DNA of 64,000 nucleotides, from the NCBI GenBank assembly GCA_040954595.2, contig CM082593.2, forward strand, positions 6,076,001 to 6,140,000, read 5' to 3'. Below the pieces are notes generated by a model. It was not told the origin of the DNA and did not search any database. It saw nothing but the letters and a program-made list of their open reading frames with translations. The first letter of the stretch is position 1, and each line of letters starts with the position of its first letter. This document shows positions 50,044 to 62,800 of this stretch, one piece after another. The stretch comes from Balanoglossus misakiensis (taxonomy: Eukaryota > Hemichordata). The translations under genes and the position numbers were made by a program.

Positions 50044-53000
50044 TCAATGGTGGCCTGCATACAGGGTATTTATGACTTCTGCAAAATGCTTCTTGAGGGA
50101 CGGCCTCTTGCTCTTAGACGTTGGGGTCAGCAGGCCGTTTTCTATTGTAAACTGTTCTGCTGAGAGAAAGATGTCTTTCGCCTGGATAAAGGAAATCAAA
50201 ACAGAGAAAAATAAAGGATAATTATAGGAAATTCCTGTTTCAGATTTCTCACCCGTTTGGTTGGAATGGATGTTGAAAAGGTCCCCTTAAATTATACACG
50301 TATAGTGAGAAAATAGGCAAGATAATGTATATGTTACGAAGTAGATAAATTCCACACCTTGAAACCAAAACAGTTTATTTAAATATAATAAAGTGGAAAG
50401 GGTATTTGTACTCTAGGCACTGGTGTGAAACATTGTTCGTTTTCATTCATTCATTCATTCATTCATTCATTCATTCATTCATTCATTCATACGTAATGAT
50501 ACCTTACTTCATTCATACCTTCCTTCATTCATTAGCTCATTCGTTTGTTCATCCATTTATTCATTAATACATTCACACACACATACACACACAGAGGACA
50601 GCCAGAATCATAACGATATATTTGACCTGTTCAAAGGACTTCAATCCAGCTTCTTTCCCTGTATGTGTCATTTCATCCAACACAGCCTTGTTTACAGTCT
50701 GTGTACGAAATAACAAAGACGAAAATATCCTTTTTAAAACTTCGACATTTAAAAACCTTAAAAAATGTAGAAAACATTCATTTCAATGTGGGAAGCCATA
50801 ACTACACAAAACATTACCTTGTTCTTGCAAAGTTCTTCCAATGTTCCCGATACTTCATTTTCCTTTGCCCACTTCAACAGTTCGTCTGGGTCCGGCACCA
50901 CAACAGCCACAGCAAAATTCTGGGGAAGAAAAGATAAAAATTAGCATGGGCTCTCATTTATCTATATATCACTGAATAGCTCAAAGTAGCACTGAATATT
51001 GGAACTCCTAACTCCTGAATGAGGTAACAGCTGGTCATAGAGACTGATTTCCTGACTGAATTCCTGTCTGAAACCACACACAAATGATGGGAGTCGGGGA
51101 AGAAACGTCCTCTTGTGGTAGAAAATACATATGATGGAAACAGCGCCATCTTGTGGTGGGAAAAAACTTATACTGAGTCAAGTTCATGATTTGCTATCTA
51201 AAATTTATCTGATACAATTTGAGCAGTTTCATCATCGAGGAAAAGAATGTCGGACTACATTTGGTGACACTAGGATCAGATTTCTTTCAAGGACACCATT
51301 TTGGAGTATCTGTTATATGTTCAAGAGCTAAACACACCCGGTTCAAAATACCCAATTGCTAGAAATTTCCTCACAGTGAGACCTACCTTAAAGCTGTCTC
51401 CGTGCACAAACACTTGAAGCACCATGGGACTTCGGACGTAGATGCTTTCGATCCTCTCTGGGGCCAGGTATTCACCCTAGGTGCGGCAACAGTAATTTGA
51501 ACATTATCACGCACACATCAAACATGCCATTAATTTTTTGCATGCAAGAGCACGTTTATTTAGAATCCCCCTAGCAGCTTCACAGTCTGATAAACTCACT
51601 TTCCCACTATCCAATTTATAGTAACCCAGGCAACCAGAATGAGTGAACAGACAGCTACGTATATATTTAAAATCACCAAGCTAACAATATAAGTAATTAT
51701 TGTACACAGGTTCTGACAAGCACACTTCATGATTTCCCACGCAGCGCAGATTTTTTAATTATATTTTTGTTAATTAATTCATTACTCACCTGGGCTAATT
51801 TGAAGATATGTTTCTTACGATCGATGAGTTTCAACGTGCCATTCTGGTGGAAATAAAAGAAAACCAAACTCTCAGAGATTGTCTCTAACTCGCAGATTCT
51901 ATACAACATGATTTACCACAAACACTCTAAAAATAAATCATGGCTCAGCAAAATAGTTCCAGTCTCCCGGCACTTAAAATTTTCCCAGACTTACTGGCAG
52001 CCACTGTCCGATATCTCCGGAATGCAACCATCCATCCTGATCCAGAGCTTCTTTGGTTTTCTCCGGATCATTCAGATATCCCTGGAATACGTTGTATCCT
52101 TTGAAGCAGATCTGACGATGCGATCAGAATGTAAGATTTAGGTCTACGGGTGTTACTGTTAGTGACTCACAAATAGACCAAATTTGGGGCCAATTATACA
52201 CTGTGTTATATAAATGTGCACCATCTTTGCTGTCATGTTATTCACCATCACCAACATTCACCACAACTTTTACCACTACTATCAAGGACAGTCACCATCA
52301 TTGTCAGGTCATTCATGCCAATGTTGAACTCACCTCTCCTTGGTTGTTTGCTGCAAAATATTCCATATCCGCAACGTCGACAAGCTTGATCATGTTGCAT
52401 GGCAACGGTGGCCCAACATGACCTGCAAATAACAACATGGACGTCATTTCAAATAAAGTAAAATATCTCCCTTACAATACAGACTGAGACTATCAAAGCG
52501 AGGTTACTCCGAGATAATGTAGAATCAGTAAAAGCTGAAAATGTCATTTTTATTAATTAATATCTTCTTGCACAGTTTGTCTATGATTACCTGTTGTGTG
52601 ATCTCCGGGCAAAGTCAGTGTAGCTGCCACACCACTCTCGGTCTGACCGTAACCATTCAAGACCTGGATACGGAGTAGAAATATTATAGTAAATGAATTT
52701 TCAAACCACATGATGTTGTATCATTATTTTTTCCCCTGTAGTCACTGTGCCCAACCTCACACATACACCACTGGAAAGCTAAAGTCAACTGACAGTATTT
52801 GTGACAGTAACCTTCGGACGACAGAACCTCACACGCCAAGATAGTGCTGACTTACGTGGGTTCCAAACACCACCCTCAAGAACTCCATGGTCTCGTCGCT
52901 GATCGGAGCGGCACCGTTAAACATGCACTGGACCTTCCCGCCGAGCAGTGACTGGATTCGTCCAAAGACCAGTTTGTCCCAGATGCTGTCTTGTCTGATG

Positions 53001-56000
53001 ACACCTCTGTGAAAAAAAACAAAGCGCAGAAATGTCAGCCTCCATTTTCTCCCTGTGCGTTCTACAGTAGTGAAACAACAATTGGACAAAAACTACGCAT
53101 GTACATGTAAATGCCTCTCCTACAAAGTCAAACAGAATCTGATACAGCCACAAGTGGTACAATGCTTACAATGGGTTAATGTGTGGACACACTGAATGAC
53201 ATGTACTATTAGGCGAGCAATTATATATGACAAGAATACCTTTTCAGTTCAGCTTGCTTGCTTCTATACGCCAAGTTGAACAAAGTGTTTTTGATAAAGC
53301 TACTCTGCACTCCTGAAAGAATCTGCAAATGGAAAAGATACCAGTGAATCTCATCTTCCCTGACATTTTGCAATAATAGTCTTGCCCCCTTTTCATGGAG
53401 TACTGTTTTCAATTTTAATAAGTGAATTTCAGGCCCATACATGTTCAGTTGACTCACTTTGTCATGGATTCTGTTGAAAAGTCTGGGGACCGACGGGAAA
53501 GCCATGGGTTTGACGTCTTTGCAGTCGTCCAGCAATTTCCGAACATCGCCTTGGTAGAATCCGATAGCAGCACCATGCACAATTGCCAGGACCTGTCAAG
53601 AACACAACTTGATGAAATTAACCCTTTGAATGTCACATTTTCTCTACCAATGTGAGGTGCAACATTTTAACCCATTTTCTTTTAAAGATTTAGACAAAGA
53701 TTAAAATTCAAGTGAGTTTCTTAAGAACAAGATGATGAACAATGTTTCCGTCTTTGATTTTAAAAATATGATACATTGTACTTTGAATATTTTTTAAGAA
53801 GATTACTTACATGACATAACCTCTCATAGCCGTGCGCTAGTGGTAAATACGATATATGACTGCCATGTACATCAAAGTTGACTTCACCCTGTTAAAGTAA
53901 ATCAACATGAGATACAATACAGAGAAATACAGTAACCAGCCACGACAAACCTCTGAACTTTCATTTTTGAGAACTCTGAATATTTCCTAAAATAACCTAC
54001 CTCAATCGCAGCAAGGAAGCCTGACATTGTAGCTATCAGATTACCGTGTGTCAACATTGCGCCTTTTGGATTTCCTGCGTGGAAAGAAGAAAAATAGTGT
54101 CACAGGCACTGTGCTCCCATTTGCTCAGATTTGTTACATGAAAAATAGACCACCTGGTGGGATTCACACCAATGAAAATACCAGGATGTCAGGTCATCTA
54201 GAGGTCATGAAAATGGCTACCTCTACTTTGTCAAGTGCCGGGTTCGGAGCATGTCACGGCATTCTAATACATGTACACTGTCTTAATGGAAAGTTGAGTC
54301 CTACAGAGCCTTATGACTGCATGAAATGTTTACAGGTTACCCCTTTAACTTGATTACGACAATTAGAACATGTATATGCATCATACCTGTGGTTCCACTT
54401 GTGTAACACACAGTAAATAGATCTTCAGCTTTCGGAGGCTAAATGGATAAAAAACATATGAAATCACGTCAATTTGAGCACTGAACTTAATACCCTTTGT
54501 CTGAGTTACAGACAAATGTTCATAAAATTGACAATAGCAACAGTGGGGTTTCCTAACAAGTCTCAATTTAATCCTGTGGGAAAACACTTACCACTAGCTC
54601 GTGGGGGTGACTTTCACCAAGGCTCTGTGTGAGAAAAGAAGCAAAATAAAATTTACATATTTAAATTTAACTAGCCACAAAGGGACGACATCGTTTGATT
54701 TAAAAAGAAGTCCGTTTTACAGAACCTTCCTTTACAATCATGCATGCATGTTCATTGTGAAGGGACTAAAAATAGCAGACCAGTTTCCAGATCAGTGTTC
54801 AGTTTAATTGTACAGCAAAAAGATATGGCTGCTTTTCATGAAATTTTCACCCCACCTCCACCCACCCCACCCCCAGTTCTGTCTGGAGAGGTCCGACTTC
54901 ACCACCGAAAACAATGCACTTGGACCGAACCATGCTACTGAAAGGGTCATCAACCGTACCTCAATCTCGGACAGGTGCATCATCTCCACGCCGTGCTTTT
55001 CCGCTTCCTCTCGGACATCGGCCGGGATCTCCTCCATCATGATGATTCGCTTCATGCACGGCGTCTCCGTGGCGTGGCTCAGCAACAACTTGGCTTTGGC
55101 CGCCGTGTCACACACCACGTTTTCTATCTCAGCTACAGAACGAAAAAACGGTACCAGCATTAAGGTATTATGCACCCCAGGGACAGATTTTCATTTACTT
55201 TTAACAACAAATAACACCAGATGCTCTTACACTGCTAAAGGCATACCTATTTTCAGCCACCTAACTTTGCAACTACGATTTGTGAAGACACGAAAGAGAG
55301 AAAACAGCAAAATATCCACTTCCCACACCTGTTTTAACCTACTACCAAACTCAACTGGAGTATTTTTGCCACAAAATCAATGATCCAAAATTTGCATACA
55401 ATTTATGACATGCTAATTACAGTAAAATATTCATAATATTCTCATATCACACAATCATACTGCTGTCTGACTGACAGACTAACAGACAGACTGACTGACT
55501 GACAGACAGACAGACAAAAAAGACTCAATCAACCACACTTCAGACTTACCTTGTCCAATGATAAACGAACATGCATCTGGCCCCAATGTGTCGTACAGAG
55601 GAATCAAAACCATGCTATACATCATACATGCTTGTTCTGTAAGACCCCACTGCAACCAAAACAGAGATCGCAATGTATATTGCTCATCATAAAATCATGG
55701 CAATATTATTCTGCGTTTAACTGAAGGGAATCAAACAGTACAGCTCGTAGTGTTCTGGGGGTTAAATTCATCGCTCATACACACCTGGCCGCATGATTAG
55801 ATTCAATGTTTCTTTTTCCTCACCTCCAATCTGTTGATCGCATATATGCCAATGTACGTCTTCGCTGTTGGCTTGCATCCTATATGAACCAACCCACTGC
55901 CGATGTTCTTAGCTTTTTCATACGTCTGCATATACAAGCACAGTATTTAAATCACTTTGAGTTTGACAGTGCATTAAAAAATATGAATTACGGATGATGG

Positions 56001-57226
56001 ATGATACAAGCAACTGGGTCTAGGCAACCTAGCTGTGTTTTATCACACACTCATTGCCGGGGGGTTCTAAAGGGGTAGGTTCACCCATCTGATTCAAATA
56101 TACTGAGAACCCCCCCCCCCCCCCCCCACTGCCATACCTGTGTTATGGTATTCTACTGAAATGTTAATGTTCACACAGTGATTATATGAAATAAAAAATG
56201 CAAATTCCATAATATTATGCTACTATTCAAATCATATTTAGGAAAAGACCAGAAGCAACAAGCTTATTGGGGTTAATGTCTCGGTATCAGAGTATCAGCC
56301 ACCATGTGGTACCGGCAGCACTCGGTGACACTGGCAATATTCAACTCTAATTACTTGGTCTTGTCGATAGCAGCAGTGTTCGAATCAACTATACAGTAAT
56401 TGCAGGTGACACAGGAATTTGTTCTACAAACCTGATTGTATGTCAGCCACTGATAAGGCTGGTCCGTACCGGGCCTCCAGCCATAACACGGTTGATCACC
56501 TGGGACAATAAATGACAAAACGTTTGAACTTTAGACTAGTTATCGATGTATAAAACACTAATGTGACAAGGTAATACAGGTCACATCAATCCATGAATGA
56601 TTAGAATAAATCAGATCTGCTTGTTCAATTGTTTTGAAAAAAAAACACAGGACCATGTGCATTTTGAAGAAATTACTACATGAATATACAAACCCATTCA
56701 GAAGTAACACGTTTGGGGTGTCTGACAGTAGACACAATTGAGAATTTCTGGTTGTTTTTTATTTCTGTCAAACTCATGAAGCGTAATAATGTAACATGTA
56801 TATGTCAGCTGCTACCATATTGGTTTAGATGACAGCTTTGTACACTACCTGATATTTGTCTGCCCTTCATGAAAGCATCATGAACAGTTCGTACATCTTC
56901 GTCTTTGTATTCAACCAGTTTCCCATCCTTCACCGTCGGAAAAACATGGATTCTTTCTTTGCCCTGGTTAAAATAAAACCAAGTGTCAGTTCGAGAAATC
57001 ATATATTCACTGCATTGAAAGATAGGAATTGATAAAATGTTTGCGCATTCTATAATTTTAAAATTTCAGTGACACTCACCGGCAATTCCACAGATTGTCT
57101 GTAGGGATCCAGCAGCATTTTGATAGGTTTGGGTCGCGATAGCATCCATATCGCTGTTGTCCCAGCTACAAGTCCCAAACCGACCAGTGTCGAGTTTTCA
57201 CTCAGTACTTTCAGCGCGTCCGACAT
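50044..57226 (-). CDS. Long-chain fatty acyl-CoA synthetase (ACSL1/5/6 type), complete, 21 coding exons
   Basis: Minus-strand exons: 57080-57226, 56849-56963, 56432-56499, 55824-55925, 55550-55649, 54960-55132, 54592-54624, 54387-54438, 54001-54074, 53811-53888, 53458-53592, 53240-53322, 52856-53006, 52591-52663, 52334-52422, 51995-52111, 51790-51843, 51387-51476, 50818-50919, 50627-50698, 50044-50181. All joins stay in frame and total 681 residues, the usual size. The enzyme activates long-chain fatty acids with ATP and CoA at the ER or outer mitochondrial membrane. Seen: an N-terminal membrane anchor ([16 protein letters not shown], then RPKP), the ATP/AMP P-loop YTSGTTGNPKGAM across exons 8-9, [27 protein letters not shown], the fatty-acyl signature [19 protein letters not shown] and [15 protein letters not shown], and C-terminal [15 protein letters not shown] with the conserved catalytic Lys region. 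No key motif is missing. Introns are mostly 100-500 bp. The weakest border is the last donor, CAG|GTCAAA at 50627. Confidence 0.96.
50443..50490. repeat. (CATT)n tetranucleotide microsatellite
   Basis: Twelve perfect ATTC/CATT units, followed by imperfect CATT-rich sequence to about 50575 and a short CA run. It lies in the last ACSL intron, about 140 bp on the acceptor-ward side of the donor at 50627. Confidence 0.97.
55467..55516. repeat. GACT/GACA low-complexity tract
   Basis: Short GACTGACAGACA-type tetranucleotide repeats in an ACSL intron, directly after the donor of exon 5 (minus strand). A separate C run lies at 56110-56127 in another ACSL intron. Confidence 0.9.
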
Positions 57227-57232
57227 GATCAC

Positions 57233-58550
57233 TGATTTTTATCGTGAATCATGTATTCCAGTACAATGTATATATTCTTCCACTGTATAGCAAGGAGAAA
57301 AGGATGGATTTTTATTTGCTGTAAATAACCAGGAAAACATGCTGGTTGTCTGTGGATTATATGGCACAAAACAAATTGCGGGAGAGCTCCCTGATGTAGT
57401 TCAGAACCAACACCCAATCAAAGCTGTACACATAAAGTGCGTTGACACTAGTATTGATGTTAGTCTTGTGATCAACATTTCTGTGCTACTGGTTTTAGCC
57501 ATTTCAGCGTCTGTTACCTGCAGGCCCTACATATGATATCACACCTTCAGGCAAACCTGACTATGTGGGTCAAAGTGTTAATCTGGCAGTATAAATTAAT
57601 CATTCTTAATCTTGTGACTTTTCTCGCATTATGGGTTTTCGAAAGCATACTTCAGTGCAGAGTTTGCACGTACCCAACCCTTGTAACTGTAAGTCTGAGG
57701 GGCATCAGAAAATTTTCAAATTTAAATTTTCGTTAGACAAATTCAAAGTCCTGGGTCAATCGATACGGACAGTAACTCTGGCTATGACACTGGACTGAGA
57801 TACAACACTGGTCCAGCCTACGTCTATCACACAATGCCAGTATTGCTCTAGCGCACTGGCCTTCCTTTGTAAAAATGTGGGAAGGCTAGCTCCTCACTAA
57901 ATCACAATTGAACACTACTGATTACTGACGACAAGAATATAATATTCAGACGGTGTCCCCACCGAGGTCAAGTGGGCGTGGTCTTGTTACTCATGCCGCG
58001 ACGGTTATATCGCCATGCTGACCTGCCGTGGTACAAGTTGTACCAAGAACCGGGGGACGATATATCCCCCGACTTCTGTACACCAACGCCCCCATTCTGA
58101 TCCTTTCATCTTTGCACATTGAACCCGAAGACTTGCTGGTTATAAACTATGTGTCTTATCTTGATCGATGAGAATGGTGGCGATTGGGAGAAGAGACTTG
58201 CGACATGGTAGGGGCATTGCTTTAGCGTAGGCGACAAATTCACTAACACAGAGTCACTTACAGGACTGACCCATGTCCTGACTAAGAATTATGAATTAAT
58301 GAAATGCCCGAACAAGTAAATAATGGCATTAATGTGTGCGACGACTCGGCTATTTGCACACGACTGATGAGCTGAGTCACTAAGCCAAGCGAGTAAACAC
58401 GATGATATTCGCAAGCTACAGTTTACATCGCACTTTGCGACGTGCCCACTCTTACAAGTCAACAAGATAGCTTCGAACAACATTAAATGACATTCAGGCA
58501 CTGTCAATAATTTCAACACAATGTCGCGTGACCAACATGACATAACGTAC
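57233..58550 (-). other. Probable 5' UTR intron of ACSL
   Basis: An acceptor (AAAAATCAG) ends at 57232, five bases upstream of the ACSL start codon. A strong donor, CAG|GTACGT, lies at 58551/58550 on the same strand. The stretch between holds no supportable coding exon. This is the best reading of how transcription reaches the first coding exon. Confidence 0.45.
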
Positions 58551-58625
58551 CTGCTCTGATCGCTGGCTGACATCCACAAACCGGAAGTTAAGTTACGAAC
58601 AGAATCAGATTCAGATTCCATCGGC
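58551..58625 (-). other. Candidate untranslated first exon of ACSL
   Basis: A GC-richer segment ends at CAGAGCAG|GTACGT (58551). It contains an ATG at 58621. If that ATG is in the transcript, its frame runs 24 codons to the donor, continues across the join as [11 protein letters not shown] and stops inside the ACSL coding region in another frame, so it would be an overlapping upstream ORF. The 5' limit is not visible. Confidence 0.35.
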
Positions 58626-59770
58626 CATTCTCCACTTCCATCCGATACTTAATCTCAGTCCGAAACCAGCCAGACTGCGAACCTGTGTGACTAGATGGGT
58701 TCGATGGCCTCTGTGTGAATCACGTGAACGTGATATGTGAAAGCCTCTAGCGTATTGACAATGCAAATAATTTGAAGTTCTGGTCATCGCTTGTATCACA
58801 TTAAAACAATATTTGAGGTTGGATGGGGGAGACCAGAAACAACGGTTTTATTTTATTTTGTGGCCAGTATAGATCGTGAGGGCGCTAGCTTTACATTGGT
58901 CACCAGTGGAGTTTTTTTGCTATATCGATTGTGAGAGCGCTTGCCTAAAATTGATCATTTTTACAAGCCATATTATTAAATGTACCTAACGTTTTATTCC
59001 AGAGTTCTGGCTAAGACTGCACAGGGGTCACAAATCAATCGCAATTTCACGTCATAAAAGTTGAACCAGCACACACTTTAATACCTCAAACCTTATTTTG
59101 TTACAAAATCAAATTGCGCTCCTTAATTAACAAAATGCATGTCGAACTTGACATTATTTGCATAGATGGCATTAGGTCCACTTATTAAGTATAAAATTAA
59201 ATATATAATACTGATACATTGATACCAACTGAAAATTAACCTTTTTATTCAATGATTGGCAAGAATAAAGCGATTTATTTGACTATTGTTGGTATCAGCT
59301 GATTTATTTATGATGATGTCAAATGTGAAAAGGTTTATTAACTGCTCAAATTGGACTCTGTCCAGAAAGATTGCAATCTTGACAAACCACTCCATGCATG
59401 TTATATTATATATCCGTATCCCATGGTTTATGATGTCATGACCTTGTAAACTCTTATGATTCACAACACATTATGTAAACATACCGATCTAGTATACATA
59501 CGTAGGGGGAAACGGAGACTTGGGGGAAAATACTGACAAATACGTAAAATCTAAACTATGCATAATCTACAAAGTCAAAGATTCTATAGACAGTCAGTCA
59601 AGCAAAGATATGGCGAAAAGCTAAGAGACTAATAAAACCTAATGCAAAACTCATCTTGGGTAGTATAATGTTTGATCAGTAGCACGAAGCTCTGTTATAC
59701 ATCGGTACAAAGAATTCCAGTTTACTCTATAGGATTGTTAGCATGATGTGTTGTTTGAAGACTATCTTGT
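58626..59770. other. Short intergenic region between cadherin and ACSL genes
   Basis: About 1.1 kb of AT-rich sequence between the poly(A) signal of the cadherin-like gene and the presumed ACSL first exon, both on the minus strand. No exon or repeat recognised. It presumably holds the ACSL promoter, but no TATA box is evident. Confidence 0.5.
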
Positions 59771-59776
59771 TTTATT
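59771..59776 (-). promoter_or_regulatory. Poly(A) signal of the cadherin-like gene
   Basis: AATAAA on the minus strand, about 100 bp after the cadherin-like stop codon at 59877. It is the first such signal downstream of the stop. Confidence 0.55.
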
Positions 59777-59876
59777 GATTTTGAAGGTGAAGGTTATTGG
59801 GCCGCACTTTCAGAGAAATGTGGGAATTTTCAAAGATAGGGCTTCATCTGAATATCGGATATACGTCGTGGAAGCT

Positions 59877-62800
59877 CTAAAAGCCTGTTATCACATCTTC
59901 AGGTTCATCTGGGAATCGGTCCTCGTAATGTTCTTCCACCACGTCGCTGAAGGTAACAATGCGTCGTTTCTCCAGAAGAGCATCCGCCTCCCTCAACTCC
60001 TCTTCACGTTTTTCCTCGTCGATGTTGTCTTCTTGATCGCTGTCCAGGCCCTCGCCAAAGGTGAAGTGATCGTCAATCTGGTCGTAGTGATTCATTTCGA
60101 TGCCCCCAACGTCCTCGTCTTTGCCCTGGTGGTTGAGCACTGCGCCGTACGCCAAGTTGTCAAAGGCCCTGGTCTCGTTGGGTTTTTCTGCGGTGTAAGT
60201 CTCAAATGAGGTTGGGTTGAAGATGGGGGCTTCCACATCTTTCTCTATCATGGACGACACCGAGTCGGTTTCTACAGATGACATAGAGGATACATCATCT
60301 TCCGTTGTTATCGGTGGTGGAGGAGGGCTGGGAGGCGCTGCGGATGATTTGGGTGGAGGAGGAGGAGGAGGTGGTGGTGGTGGTGGTGGTGGTGGTGGAG
60401 GCGGTGGTGGTGGGGGAGGTGCTGGGACTGTAGTATCGACTTTAGACTCAAACGTGTTGACTCGTTGTGATACCTTGCTAACGCGGGCATAAACCGGTGG
60501 CGATGGTGGAGCTGCCGGTTCAGGATTAGCAGGGTTAGATGCTTCAGGCGGTGCAGTTAGTAGCGGCGGTGGGGTTGCAGTCTCGCTGTTAGTCTCAAAC
60601 GCGTTATCTTGTTGTGATACATTGCCGGCTTCTGCATATACTGGTAGCGGTGGCGAGGCTTCGGGTTCGGGTATTGCAAGCACGGGTTCTGCAGCGGTTA
60701 CAGGGATTGGTTGCGTTGGGAGAGGGAGTGATGAGGTGCCAGAGTCATCTTTGGTTTCAAACTTACTGACTTGCTGCGATACCTTGCCAACTTGTGCATA
60801 TACTGGTGGCGATGGCGAGACCTCGGGTTCAGGTATTGCAAGCACAGGTTCTGTAGAGGGTGCGGGGGTTGGTTGCGTTGGGAGTGGGGGTGAGGTGGGA
60901 GAGTCATCTGTAGTCTCGAACTTACTGTCTTGCTGCGATACCTTGCCAGCTTCTGGTGGTGGTGGCGAGACTTCGGGTTCGGGTATTGCAAGCACGGGTG
61001 GTGCAGTTGGTGCAGGGGTTGGTTGCGGTAGGAGTGGGAGTGATGAGGTGGCGGGGTCATCTTTACTCTCATACTTACTGACTTGCTCCGATACATGGCC
61101 AACTTGTGCGTATACTGGTGGTGATGGTGAGACTTCCGCCTCAGGTTTTGGAAGGTCTTCTTGCGGCGGTTGCGTTGTCAACAGAGGAGGTACCATTGTA
61201 ATTACAGGGGAGGTTGGCTTCTCTGGCGGCGGCGGCGGAGGGGAAGATTCATCAGTGCCATCTGGTAGGTCAGGCACAGAAGAGAGCGTTTCCGGTTTGG
61301 ACTCAGATCCGGATTCCTGTCCAGATTCTTTGCTTGTTTCCTTCATTGGTGGTGGCGGCAGCGGAGGCGGCGGAATCAGTGGATTGTACTGGTTCGGTGC
61401 AATTCGTTCTTGCTTGGTTTCCACGCTTATCTTCTTCGGGGCAGCAGACACTGGCGTTGCTTTGGAAACTGGGGCCACTTCACTCGCAGCCAGAATGGGT
61501 GGCGGGCCGTGCAGATCCTTGTAATTGTCTACGTCGGTGCCGGGAGGCTCCAGATTGACATACTGGCCGTAATCGTCCGTGTAGCCCGGGTTGTCAATTG
61601 CGATAGGCTGGATTTCTTCCAGAGCACTGAGTGCGCCCATGTACGACCAATCATCACCGAGATCTGAAGCGTCTGGAAATACATCCATTGACAGCTCCTG
61701 TCAAAGATAAATATGGTATATGGTAAAGTACACACCTCGGGGACAGATTTTCGGGGGGCGACGATAATACTCCAAACATTTGAATTCTTTGTTTAAAGTG
61801 TGTGGAGAGTCCATAAATAAACAAAATAATTAATAAATTAATGTATTAATGAGTTTATGGACAATGTCCTGTTGTTTCACTGTACCTGTTCCTCATACAC
61901 AACTGTTCGAGGTATATACTTAATTATTGGTTCATCTTTAACTTCCAGGTCGGGCACATCTAAAACAACTTTGTCGTCGCTGAAAGATACATTAAAGAAA
62001 GAAAATTAATCCCAGTGAAAAAAAAAATACTTCTGAGTTGATTACTTAGTTGAATTGGAAGGAGTTACTGAAGATATATGGAGTTAAAAGTATTTGCTAT
62101 GAAAGATTGTTTAGTTGAATTTCACCAAGTTTCATCAATTTCTGGGTAACTCTCAAATGCACCAATGACCGAGGAGCAAAAGCTCACCTTGTTTCACCCG
62201 TAGCTTCGGCTATTAGGAATGGTTCTTTTCTGGAAGATCAAAGAACCATAAAATAAATTCGACAATTGTCAATAATATAATTAAAAACTGTAAACCATAA
62301 TAGCGGCGAGGGGAGGGAGCATTTTACAATGTAAATAGGAAGGATTGATCGAAACTGTAAACTTCCGAGTTGTCAGTAGTCGAGATTGCCCAATGTATTA
62401 TTTACTACAATCATGATACATGTACTTACAAGCTCGCCATTCTATCCCAGAATTCCTGCTGTCTCAGCAGTTTCTTCTGACTCATTCTGCAGAAAACGAA
62501 AACAGAAACATAGCATTTCAGTGTTCATAAAAGCATTTTATAAACATATAATGTATACTCGGCTTCTATAGTCCGGCAACTGAATATTGTTAGGGATGTC
62601 GGTCTGGTAGGGTCAAGTGAAACTTATCAGATCAGAAATTGTATATATTTCGCAAAAAGAGACATGTGACATGCGAGCATAATGCACGGCACACAAGACA
62701 CAAGTTACCAGTGCTTGAATCAAATGAAGCCGGGCGCTTAGATTAGGTCAGTTAGAACCACGAGAGAAGAAAAACAACATTCACCGTAATTGTCAAATTC

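Noticed and set aside
60217-61558. Long plus-strand glycine-rich frames opposite the cadherin tail
   Set aside because: They are antisense shadows of the proline-rich coding exon on the minus strand, which has the splice acceptor, continuous upstream exons and a poly(A) signal.
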